Source of the DNA: Streptomyces dysideae
Lineage (GTDB): Bacteria > Actinomycetota > Actinomycetes > Streptomycetales > Streptomycetaceae
NCBI RefSeq assembly: GCF_001514305.1
Contig: NZ_KQ949090.1
Coordinates: 1-64,000 of the forward strand
Reading direction: 5' to 3'
Length of the DNA: 64,000 nucleotides
A program made the translations under genes and the position numbers. The notes beneath the pieces were generated by a model, which saw only the letters and a program-made list of their open reading frames with translations, ran no database searches and was not told the origin of the DNA. Position 1 is the stretch's first letter. Each line of letters begins with the position of its first letter. Shown here one piece after another: positions 1 through 6,530 of the stretch.

Positions 1-303
1 GTTTAGGGGGTGTTTCGAAAGTCCCGCACAGCACCCACGGCGCCCGGCACGCTCCCCCACTGCCTTAAGGGCGTGGGAGGTGCCCCCACTCGCCGCACCG
101 GCCAAAAGCCCAAGTACGTCCAGTACGAGGGCTTTCGTCCGGCGCGCCGAGAGCACGCACCGGACACCGCGGGCACCGCACAGGACTTTCGAAACACCCC
201 CTAGTTGCCGCACCCGCCGGTCGATCTCGTCCTCCTCGGCGTCCCAGTCGGGCAGCGGTCCGTCGGCCACGAAGGCCTGCACCTCAGGTCTCATGCCGGG
301 CAT
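1..303 (-). CDS. Small conserved-looking protein, 5' part only, with in-frame inserted element
   Basis: The minus strand is open from an ATG at 303 (or 294) to the window edge with no stop. The first ~33 residues are acidic and codon-typical (MRPEVQAFVADGPLPDWD...EIDRRVRQL) and resemble the start of a short Streptomyces hypothetical protein. From codon 'CTA' at 202-204 onward the frame reads through a palindromic element and resumes at 'CTA AAC' at 1-6. The insertion (element plus one TA copy) is 198 bp, exactly 66 codons, so the frame is kept. Divergent from the HAD gene. Function unknown; whether the enlarged protein is made is not known. The 3' end lies outside the window. Confidence 0.5.
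   Translation of the reverse strand, partial: MPGMRPEVQAFVADGPLPDWDAEEDEIDRRVRQLGGVSKVLCGARGVRCVLSARRTKALVLDVLGLLAGAASGGTSHALKAVGERAGRRGCCAGLSKHPLN
4..203. mobile_element. MITE-like palindromic element with terminal inverted repeats
   Basis: The ends are perfect inverted repeats: TAGGGGGTGTTTCGAAAGTC at the left and its complement ending at 203. TA at both outer edges looks like a 2-bp target duplication, as made by IS630/Tc1-type transposases. The element is about 200 bp and has no transposase. Its two strands encode similar peptides because the sequence is partly palindromic. It carries a short internal palindromic repeat (51-88). It sits inside a minus-strand ORF without closing the frame. 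Family assignment is inference. Confidence 0.65.
51..88. repeat. Short palindromic repeat, CTCCCCCA...GGTGCCCCCA type
   Basis: An imperfect hairpin flanked by CTCCCCCA and TGCCCCCA. The same design recurs at 655-695 inside the HAD gene and, inverted, at 52078-52108 upstream of ruvC. It appears to be a dispersed Streptomyces palindromic repeat rather than a gene feature. Confidence 0.55.
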
Positions 304-359
304 GATCGACGCCCGCCGCCCGGTCGGGCAAACTCCCACCGCCCCGTAGGGTCCAGACC

Positions 360-1049
360 GTGACGATCCATGCGCAAGCCCTCCTGTTCGACAACGACGG
401 CACCCTGGTCTTCTCCCTCGCCTCCGTGGACCGCTGCTGGACCCGGTGGGCCGGGGAGTACGGGATCACCGCCGAGGAGTTCGGGCGCATCGAACTGCAC
501 GGGCGTCCGGCCGCCGAGATAGCCGCCGACCTCCTGCCGGCCGGCATCGTGCCGGAGGCCGTCGCGCGGATCGAGCAAGCTGGAGGTCGAGGACGTACCC
601 AACGGGGGCGTCCAACTGCTGCCCGGCACCCGGGCGTTCCTCGACTCGCTGCCCTCCCCCAACTTCTCGGCTTCGCTCGAAGCCGGGGGACCCCCATCCG
701 CTGGGCCGTCGTCACCTCCGCCACCCGGCGCCTCGCCGAGGCCCGCCTCGACGCCGTCGGCATCCGCCCCAAGAAGATGGTCGCCGCCGACGACGTCACC
801 CGCGGCAAGCCCGGCCCCGAGCCCTACCTCCTCGCCGCCCGCCGGCTCGGCGTCGACCCCGCCCACTGCGTCGTCTTCGAGGACGCCCCGGCAGGCCTCC
901 AGGCGGGCCGTGCGGCCGGGATGACCACCGTGGCCTTGGCCACAACCCACGCGGCCCACGAGCTGGACGCCGACCTCGTGGTGAGCGACCTGTCGGCCCT
1001 GTCCGCTCTGGTCACCGCCCAGGGAGTGGAGATCTCCGCCCACGTCTGA
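360..1049 (+). CDS. HAD-family hydrolase (phosphatase), remodelled by two compensating indels
   Basis: GTG start, 229 aa. Haloacid dehalogenase-like phosphatase, probably acting on a small phosphorylated metabolite. Seen: motif I FDNDGTL (residues 9-15), motif II VVTSATRRL, motif III lysine in RGKPGPEPY, motif IV VVFEDAPAG. Between motif I and II the reading frame is disturbed. An extra A at about 577-578 shifts the frame; the stretch to 654 read in the other frame gives LEVEDVPNGGVQLLPGTRAF, which looks like the native sequence. A 41-bp palindromic repeat at 655-695 then restores the frame (1+41=42). About 26 residues are therefore scrambled and 14 added. Activity is uncertain; a sequencing error at the first site is possible. 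Confidence 0.75.
   Translation: MTIHAQALLFDNDGTLVFSLASVDRCWTRWAGEYGITAEEFGRIELHGRPAAEIAADLLPAGIVPEAVARIEQAGGRGRTQRGRPTAARHPGVPRLAALPQLLGFARSRGTPIRWAVVTSATRRLAEARLDAVGIRPKKMVAADDVTRGKPGPEPYLLAARRLGVDPAHCVVFEDAPAGLQAGRAAGMTTVALATTHAAHELDADLVVSDLSALSALVTAQGVEISAHV
655..695. repeat. 41-bp palindromic repeat inserted inside the HAD gene
   Basis: TCCCCCAACTTCTCGGCTTC followed by its near-complement GAAGCCGGGGG and ACCCCC. Removing these 41 bases joins CTGCCC to ATCCGCTGG, restoring the expected LPIRWAVVTS reading. Same general class as 51-88 and 52078-52108. Confidence 0.6.
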
Positions 1050-1054
1050 CGGGT

Positions 1055-1089
1055 GTCCGCCGCTGTCCAGCATCCGGACGGCGGCGGAC
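1055..1089 (+). terminator. Hairpin terminator after HAD gene
   Basis: 14-bp stem with one mismatch (left arm GTCCGCCGCTGTCC at 1055-1068, right arm ending 1089) and a 7-nt loop. It begins 6 nt after the HAD stop codon. No T-run, as usual in Streptomyces. Confidence 0.65.
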
Positions 1090-1121
1090 TGTCAGCACCG
1101 TAGGTCTGGTTTACTGATCGC

Positions 1122-1208
1122 ATGACCACGACGAGCTGCCGCACCCTTGCGACCGAGGCGACCATGACGCCCGGTGCTCGTTGTATGTGTCGAATGTGCG
1201 CCTTCTAG
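1122..1208 (+). CDS. Cys/Met-rich leader peptide upstream of metNIQ
   Basis: ATG at 1122 opens a 28-codon ORF ending TAG at 1206-1208. The peptide finishes C-M-C-R-M-C-A-F, so three Cys and two Met codons fall within the last eight codons; a further Cys is codon 6. A second ATG (1164) would give 14 aa. No ribosome binding site precedes 1122, so a leaderless start is possible. It lies between a terminator and metN, alone in its 370-bp gap. Cys-rich short ORFs ahead of sulfur-amino-acid genes act as attenuation sensors in other actinobacteria; that role here is inferred. Too short to be certain from composition alone. Confidence 0.5.
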   Translation: MTTTSCRTLATEATMTPGARCMCRMCAF

Positions 1209-1419
1209 AGGGCCCCCGCACCACACCCTGAGCCTCGCGCCCCGAAGCGAGCCGCCGTGGCATGTCCGTACGCCGAATGCCGTACGTGACCGAAGCCGCC
1301 CCGCGCACATGTTCTCCCCGGTTCCTATGCCACCGCACGAGAACCGTGTCGCGTTCCCGACCGAATGCACCCCGCCAGGGCACACCCACGCCCTGCACCC
1401 GACAGTGACGGAAACCCCA
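1209..1419 (+). promoter_or_regulatory. metN 5' leader region
   Basis: 210 nt between the leader ORF and metN with no other credible gene. It contains small inverted repeats, e.g. CTCGC...GCGAG near 1228-1246 and GTACG...CGTAC near 1267-1287, which could form alternative structures. I see no SAM riboswitch core that I can recognise. A regulatory role is inferred from position only. Confidence 0.3.
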
Positions 1420-2469
1420 GTGATCACCACCTCGGGCCTGACGAAAATCTACCGGTCCCACCGCTCCCGCGGCCGAGAGGTCACCGCCCTGGACGGCGTC
1501 GATCTCCACGTCCGCGAAGGCGAGGTGTACGGCGTCATCGGCCAGTCCGGCGCCGGCAAGTCCTCGCTCATCCGCTGTGTCAACCTGCTGGAGCGCCCCA
1601 CCGCCGGCACGGTCACCGTCGCCGGCCAGGACCTCACCGCGCTCGCCGGCCGCGGCCCCCGCGCCAGCAGGGAACTCCGCCAAGCGCGCAGCCGTATCGG
1701 CATGGTCTTCCAGCACTTCAACCTGCTGTCCTCCCGGACGGTCCAGGACAACGTCGAGCTCCCGCTCGAGATCCTCGGCAGGTCGGGGAGGCAACGTTCC
1801 GCCAAGGCCCTCGAACTCCTCGACCTCGTAGGCCTCGCCGACAAGGCCAGGGCCTACCCCGCCCAGCTCTCCGGCGGCCAGAAGCAGCGCGTCGGTATCG
1901 CCCGCGCCCTCGCCGGCGACCCCAAGGTGCTGCTCTCCGACGAGGCCACCAGCGCCCTCGACCCGGAGACCACCCGCTCCATCCTTCAGCTGCTGCGCGA
2001 CCTGAACCGGCAACTGGGCCTGACCGTCCTGCTCATCACCCACGAGATGGACGTCGTGAAGTCGGTCTGCGACTCGGCCGCCCTCATGGCGAACGGCCGC
2101 ATCGTCGAGTCCGGCACCGTCAGCGAACTCCTCGCCACCCCGGGCTCGGAACTCGCGTCCGCCCTCTTCCCGGTCGGCGGCGAGGCCACCGGCGACGACC
2201 GCACCGTCGTCGACGTCACCTTCCACGGCGAGGCCGCCACCCAGCCCGTCATCTCCCAGCTCTCGCGCACCTACAACATCGACATATCGATCCTCGGTGC
2301 CGCCATCGACACCGTCGGCGGCCTCCAGGTCGGCCGGATGCGCATCGAACTCCCCGGCCGCTACGAGGACAACGTCGTGCCGATCGGCTTCCTGCGCGAA
2401 CAGGGCCTGCAGATCGATGTCGTGGGCCAGGAGCCCGCTTCCGTGCTGGTGAAGGAAGGTGCCAAGTGA
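1420..2469 (+). CDS. metN: Methionine ABC transporter ATP-binding protein MetN
   Basis: ATPase of the D/L-methionine importer, acting at the inner face of the membrane with MetI and MetQ. 349 aa from the GTG at 1420 (GTG 1405 also in frame; the ITTSGLTKIY opening fits family starts). Walker A GQSGAGKS at 41-48, signature LSGGQKQR near 150, Walker B VLLSDEATSALD near 171, H-loop LLITHEMD. The C-terminal ~90 residues form the NIL/ACT-like methionine-sensing domain (transinhibition in the family). Stop overlaps the metI start (GTGA). First gene of metNIQ, downstream of the Cys/Met leader ORF. Confidence 0.92.
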   Translation: MITTSGLTKIYRSHRSRGREVTALDGVDLHVREGEVYGVIGQSGAGKSSLIRCVNLLERPTAGTVTVAGQDLTALAGRGPRASRELRQARSRIGMVFQHFNLLSSRTVQDNVELPLEILGRSGRQRSAKALELLDLVGLADKARAYPAQLSGGQKQRVGIARALAGDPKVLLSDEATSALDPETTRSILQLLRDLNRQLGLTVLLITHEMDVVKSVCDSAALMANGRIVESGTVSELLATPGSELASALFPVGGEATGDDRTVVDVTFHGEAATQPVISQLSRTYNIDISILGAAIDTVGGLQVGRMRIELPGRYEDNVVPIGFLREQGLQIDVVGQEPASVLVKEGAK

Positions 2470-3191
2470 CCTGGTCCGAAATGCAACCCCTGTTGGCGCA
2501 GGCGTGTTGGGACACCCTCTACATGGTCGGCTGGTCCACGCTCATCGCCGTCGTCGGCGGACTCCCGCTCGGCGTCCTCCTCGTCCTCACCGACCGGGGC
2601 GGACTGCTGCAGAACGTCCTCGCCAGCAAGGTCATCGGGCAGATCGTGAACGTCGCCCGCTCGCTGCCGTTCATCATCCTGATGGTCGCGCTGATGGGCT
2701 TCACCCGCACGATCACCGGGACGACCATCGGCCGCGAGGCCGCCATCGTGCCGCTCGCGGTCGGCGCGATCCCCTTCTTCGCCCGTCTGGTCGAGACGGC
2801 TGTCCGCGAAGTGGACGGCGGGCTCGTCGAGGCCGTGCAGTCGATGGGCGGCAACACCTGGACCATCGTCCGCAAGGTCCTCGTACCCGAGTCCCTGCCC
2901 TCGCTGATCGCCGGCACCACCACCACGATCGTCGCGCTCATCGGCTACTCCGCCATGGCCGGCACGGTCGGCGCCGGCGGCCTCGGCGACATCGCCGTCC
3001 GCTACGGCTACCAGCGCTTCGAGACCGAGCTGATGTGGATCACCGTGGCGGTCCTCGCGGTCGCCATCTCACTCATCCAGTTCGCCGGCGACCACGCGGC
3101 CCGCGCCCTGCACCGCCGCGCCGGCACGTCAGGCCCCGCGCCCAGGCTCCGCCTGCTGAAGGCATCCACGGCGACGAGCAAGACCGTCTGA
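2466..3191 (+). CDS. metI: Methionine ABC transporter permease MetI
   Basis: Membrane-spanning subunit of the methionine importer; 241 aa, about five hydrophobic segments (first near residues 18-42). The EAA loop for MetN docking is seen as VEAVQSMGGNTWTIVRKVLVPESLP. GTG start overlaps the metN stop by 4 bp, so translation is probably coupled. The C-terminal tail beyond the last helix is short and basic. Next gene metQ follows after 68 bp. Confidence 0.92.
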   Translation: MTWSEMQPLLAQACWDTLYMVGWSTLIAVVGGLPLGVLLVLTDRGGLLQNVLASKVIGQIVNVARSLPFIILMVALMGFTRTITGTTIGREAAIVPLAVGAIPFFARLVETAVREVDGGLVEAVQSMGGNTWTIVRKVLVPESLPSLIAGTTTTIVALIGYSAMAGTVGAGGLGDIAVRYGYQRFETELMWITVAVLAVAISLIQFAGDHAARALHRRAGTSGPAPRLRLLKASTATSKTV

Positions 3192-3259
3192 CCGTCGCTC
3201 CACGATCTCCCCGACCACCCACGTCGGGGTCGCACCACCCATCAGGAAAGGCACTTTTC

Positions 3260-4078
3260 GTGCGTAACACCGCCAAGTTCACCACCGCCGTCCTCGCCGC
3301 CGGAGCCCTCACCCTCGGGCTCACCGCCTGCGGCGCGGACCATGACTCCGCCTCCGACACCAGCGGTCCGCTGGTCGTCGCCGCGAGCCCGACCCCGCAC
3401 GCCGAGATCCTCACCTACGTCAAGGACAACCTGGCGAAGAAGGCGGGACTCGACCTCGAGGTGCGGGAGTTCACCGACTACGTGACGCCGAACACGGCGA
3501 CCGAGGACGGTTCGGTGGGCGCCAACTACTTCCAGAACCAGCCGTACCTCGACGACTTCAACAAGGAGAACGGCACCCACATCGTGCCCGTCGTCACGGT
3601 CCACCTGGAGCCGCTCGGCCTCTACTCGCACAAGGTCAAGAGCGCCGACGACCTGAAGAGCGGCGCGACCGTTGCCGTCCCGAACGACAGCGTCAACGAG
3701 GCCCGCGCGCTCAAGCTCCTCGACGCCGACGGGATCATCACGCTCAAGGACGGCGTGGGCAACGAGGCGACCCCCGCCGACATCGTCAAGAACCCCAGGA
3801 AGCTCAAGTTCAAGGAGCTGGAGGCGGCCCAGACCCCGCGCTCCCTGGACGACGTCGACGCCGCGGTCGTCAACGGCAACTACGCCATCGAGGCCGACCT
3901 CTCGCCCGCGCAGGACGCCCTCGTCCTGGAGTCGCCGAAGGACAACCCGTACGGCAACTTCCTCGCGGTCAAGGACGGCGACGAGGACGACCCGCGGGTG
4001 GAGAAGCTCCTCACCTCCGACGAGGTCAGGAAGTTCATCGAGGACACCTACGAGGGTTCGGTCATCCCGTCTTTCTGA
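3260..4078 (+). CDS. metQ: Methionine-binding lipoprotein MetQ (NlpA family)
   Basis: Surface lipoprotein that delivers methionine to MetNI. 272 aa; GTG start with AGGAAAG eleven bases upstream. N-terminal signal ends in lipobox LTAC (Cys at about residue 24). The mature part has the NlpA/MetQ layout: DLEVREFTDYVTPN, GANYFQNQPYLDDFN, VPNDSVNEARALKLL, VNGNYAIEADL. Last gene of the operon, followed by a strong hairpin at 4101-4139. Confidence 0.92.
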   Translation: MRNTAKFTTAVLAAGALTLGLTACGADHDSASDTSGPLVVAASPTPHAEILTYVKDNLAKKAGLDLEVREFTDYVTPNTATEDGSVGANYFQNQPYLDDFNKENGTHIVPVVTVHLEPLGLYSHKVKSADDLKSGATVAVPNDSVNEARALKLLDADGIITLKDGVGNEATPADIVKNPRKLKFKELEAAQTPRSLDDVDAAVVNGNYAIEADLSPAQDALVLESPKDNPYGNFLAVKDGDEDDPRVEKLLTSDEVRKFIEDTYEGSVIPSF

Positions 4079-4100
4079 TCCGCCCGTAAGGCACTCGCCG

Positions 4101-4139
4101 CCACGGGGTCCGCTCGGTCACAACGAGGGGACCCCGTGG
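4101..4139 (+). terminator. Terminator after metQ
   Basis: Perfect 11-bp outer stem (4101-4111 with 4129-4139) and a small inner CTCG/CGAG stem, 22 nt after the metQ stop. Confidence 0.7.
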
Positions 4140-4217
4140 TGCGGTTCAGTGCTTTCATACTGCATGCTGGGCAGTTCAGCAGGCCCTGACGGTTTTCGAA
4201 GGTTACGGAGCGGCGCC

Positions 4218-4856
4218 ATGACGAGCACCTTCCCCAACATCTCCATCAGCACGGAGCGGTTGGTCCTGCGCCCCTTCGAGGAGCCGGACATCGAGGCGTT
4301 CGCCGAGATGATGAACGACGAACTCGTCACCGCCTGGACCTCCGCACCACAGCCCTACACCGAGGCCGACGCCCGGAAGTGGATCACCGAACTAGCCCAG
4401 GCCGAACGGGCCGAGGGCCGCGGCATAGTCTTCGCCGTCACCGAGTTCCTCACCCAGCGCCTGGTCGGCATCGTGCACCTGCAGCACACCAACTGGCGGG
4501 TCCGCTCCAGTGAGATCGCCTACGTCGTCGCTCCCTGGGCGCGCGGCGAGGGCTACGCCTCCGAGGCCGCCCTCGCCACCGCCCAGTGGCTCTTCCACGA
4601 CCAGAAGTTCGAGCGGCTCGAGCTGCGCACCGCCGCCGACAACACCGCCTCCCAGCAGGTGGCGCAGAAGATCGGCTGCATCAGCGAGGGCGTCCTGCGC
4701 AACGCCTGGATAGCGCGCACCCGGACCGAGGACGGGACGTGGACCGAAGTGCGCACCGACGTCATCGTCTGGAGTCTCCTGCCGGAGGACCTCGCCGGTG
4801 TCGCCGAGCAGCTGGCCGACACCGGCGGCTTCACGTCGTACGGCGACTGGAACTGA
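4218..4856 (+). CDS. GNAT acetyltransferase, RimJ/RimL type
   Basis: 212 aa from ATG 4218, GGAG upstream at 4207-4210. Acetyl-CoA-dependent N-acetyltransferase of the RimJ/RimL subgroup: opening ISTERLVLRPFEEPDIEAF, central beta-bulge IAYVVAPWARGEGYASEA (acetyl-CoA pyrophosphate loop RGEGYA), and LELRTAADNTASQQVAQKIG near the C terminus. Substrate is unknown; members act on ribosomal proteins, other N termini or antibiotics. Stands alone between the metQ terminator and the cobalamin gene 88 bp downstream. Confidence 0.85.
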   Translation: MTSTFPNISISTERLVLRPFEEPDIEAFAEMMNDELVTAWTSAPQPYTEADARKWITELAQAERAEGRGIVFAVTEFLTQRLVGIVHLQHTNWRVRSSEIAYVVAPWARGEGYASEAALATAQWLFHDQKFERLELRTAADNTASQQVAQKIGCISEGVLRNAWIARTRTEDGTWTEVRTDVIVWSLLPEDLAGVAEQLADTGGFTSYGDWN

Positions 4857-4944
4857 ACCCGCCGGTGCCACCAGGTACGCTCACGGAGCCCGCCCCCGGG
4901 CTGTCCGACGACGACCTGCGCACACCCCCTGGAGACTGACGACG

Positions 4945-6165
4945 ATGGCCGACCGGGTCACGGTGATCGGCTGGGACGGCTCGCCGCTGACTGCCGCGGC
5001 ACGTTCCGCTCTGGGCGCCGCCACACTGGTGGCCGGTGCCGCCCACCACCTGGCACTCCCCGAGGTACCGCCCGCCGCGGAGCGCATCCGCCTCGGCAGC
5101 GTCGCCCTCGCCGCCCGCCGGATCGCCGCCCACCGCGGCACCGCGGTCGTGTTCGCCGACGGCGACCCCGGCTTCTTCGGCGTCGTACGGACGCTGCGCG
5201 CCCCCGAGTTCGGCCTCGAGGTCGAGGTCGTCCCCGCCGTCTCCTCCGTCGCCGCCGCCTTCGCCCGGGCCGGCATGCCCTGGGACGACGCACAGGTGGT
5301 CGTCGCACACCGACGCACCCTGCGGCGCGCGGTGAATGTGTGCCGCGCCCACACCAAGGTCGCCGTCCTGACCTCACCCGGCGCCGGCCCCGCCGAACTC
5401 GGTCTGCTCCTGGAAGGCGTCCACCGCACCTTCGTGATCTGCGAGGAGCTGGGCACCGAACGCGAGCAGGTCAGCGTCGTCACCTCCGACAAGGCCGCCG
5501 ACCACACCTGGCGCGACCCGAACGTCGTCATCGTCATCGGCGGCCCAGTCGGCCCGGCCGTCGTGGGCGAGGGCGGCGGCTGGCTCGCCGGCCGCGACCC
5601 CGGCACCGGCCCGCGCGGCTGGACGCTGCCCGCCGAGGCGTACGGCGGCCATCTCGGCGAAGGCGAGGCGGACCTGCTCCGGGCCGCCCAACTCGCCCGC
5701 CTCGGCCCCCGCGTCGGCGACCTGGTCTGGGACATCGGCTGCGGCAGCGGTGCCTTCGCCGTCGAGGCGGCCCGCGCCGGCGCCGCCGTCATCGCCGTCG
5801 ACCGCGACCCGGCGGCCTGTGCCCGCACCGACGCCACCGCCCGCCGCTTCGGGGTCCAGCTGCAGATCGTCCACGGCAACGCCCCGCACGTCCTGGAACG
5901 CCTGCCCGAACCGGACGTCGTCCGGGTCGGCGGCGGGGGAGCGGCCGTGGTCTCCGCGGTCGTCGACCGCCGTCCGCAGCGCATCGTCACGCACGCCGGG
6001 ACCCGCGACGCCGCCGAACTCGTCGGCCGCGACCTGAGCGAACACGGCTACGGCGTCGAGTGCGCCCTCGTCCAGTCCGTCGAACTCGACACGCGGGTCT
6101 GGACGGAGACCGAGCGAAGCGTCGCGTTCCTGCTCAGCGGCCTGCTGCCCGACCGTACGGTCTGA
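4945..6165 (+). CDS. cobL: Precorrin-6Y C5,15-methyltransferase (CbiE/CbiT fusion, CobL type)
   Basis: Cobalamin corrin-ring step: methylates C5 and C15 of precorrin-6B and decarboxylates the C12 acetate. 406 aa, ATG 4945 with GGAG at 4931. N-terminal ~200 residues are the CbiE tetrapyrrole methylase (VTVIGWDGSPL, VVFADGDPGFFG, VPAVSSVAAAFARAG). Residues ~215-406 are CbiT, a Rossmann SAM methyltransferase with DIGCGSGAFAVEAA and AVDRDPAAC. The first glycine motif reads GWDGSPL where many members have GxGxG..L, common in actinobacteria. Next to the cobT fusion. Confidence 0.88.
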   Translation: MADRVTVIGWDGSPLTAAARSALGAATLVAGAAHHLALPEVPPAAERIRLGSVALAARRIAAHRGTAVVFADGDPGFFGVVRTLRAPEFGLEVEVVPAVSSVAAAFARAGMPWDDAQVVVAHRRTLRRAVNVCRAHTKVAVLTSPGAGPAELGLLLEGVHRTFVICEELGTEREQVSVVTSDKAADHTWRDPNVVIVIGGPVGPAVVGEGGGWLAGRDPGTGPRGWTLPAEAYGGHLGEGEADLLRAAQLARLGPRVGDLVWDIGCGSGAFAVEAARAGAAVIAVDRDPAACARTDATARRFGVQLQIVHGNAPHVLERLPEPDVVRVGGGGAAVVSAVVDRRPQRIVTHAGTRDAAELVGRDLSEHGYGVECALVQSVELDTRVWTETERSVAFLLSGLLPDRTV

Positions 6166-6530
6166 CCCGGTTCCCGTCCCCGTGATCCTGTTGTCGTACT
6201 GCGCGCGGTAGGCTGGCCGATCGTTGTACCGCACTCGGTCGCCCGGCTTTTCGTCGGTCAATGTCCGGAAAACTCGCCCGTTTTGGGGTGGGTGTGGTAC
6301 GGCAGAACCGGAGGACGCGCAACGTGGCGCAGTCCACAGCGGGCCGTCGCGGATCAAGCTGTCGTGACGGAGGAACGGCCGGGACAATGCCAGTTAATGG
6401 CTTTGTCGTCTTTGTGGACGGGTCGTTCGTGCCGCTGGGCACGCACGCTCGTTCTTCACTGCGGGGCGGTCGGTGCGCCGTCCCGGGTGAGCTGGTCGTA
6501 GAAGCACTAACCGATGGGCGAGGGGTACGC
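6166..6530 (+). other. 365-bp gap before the cobT fusion
   Basis: No independent gene stands out. TAGGCT at 6209-6214 resembles a Streptomyces -10 box but has no good -35. The downstream cobT frame stays open back to an ATG at 6261, so a longer start cannot be excluded. I looked for a B12-riboswitch core and did not find one. Confidence 0.4.

Noticed and set aside
1209..1419. SAM riboswitch controlling metNIQ
   Set aside because: No recognisable SAM-I, SAM-II or SAM-IV core could be picked out by eye; the leader ORF is the better candidate.
6166..6530. Possible cobalamin riboswitch before cobT
   Set aside because: The conserved B12-box core is not visible, and the cobT frame stays open through the gap.
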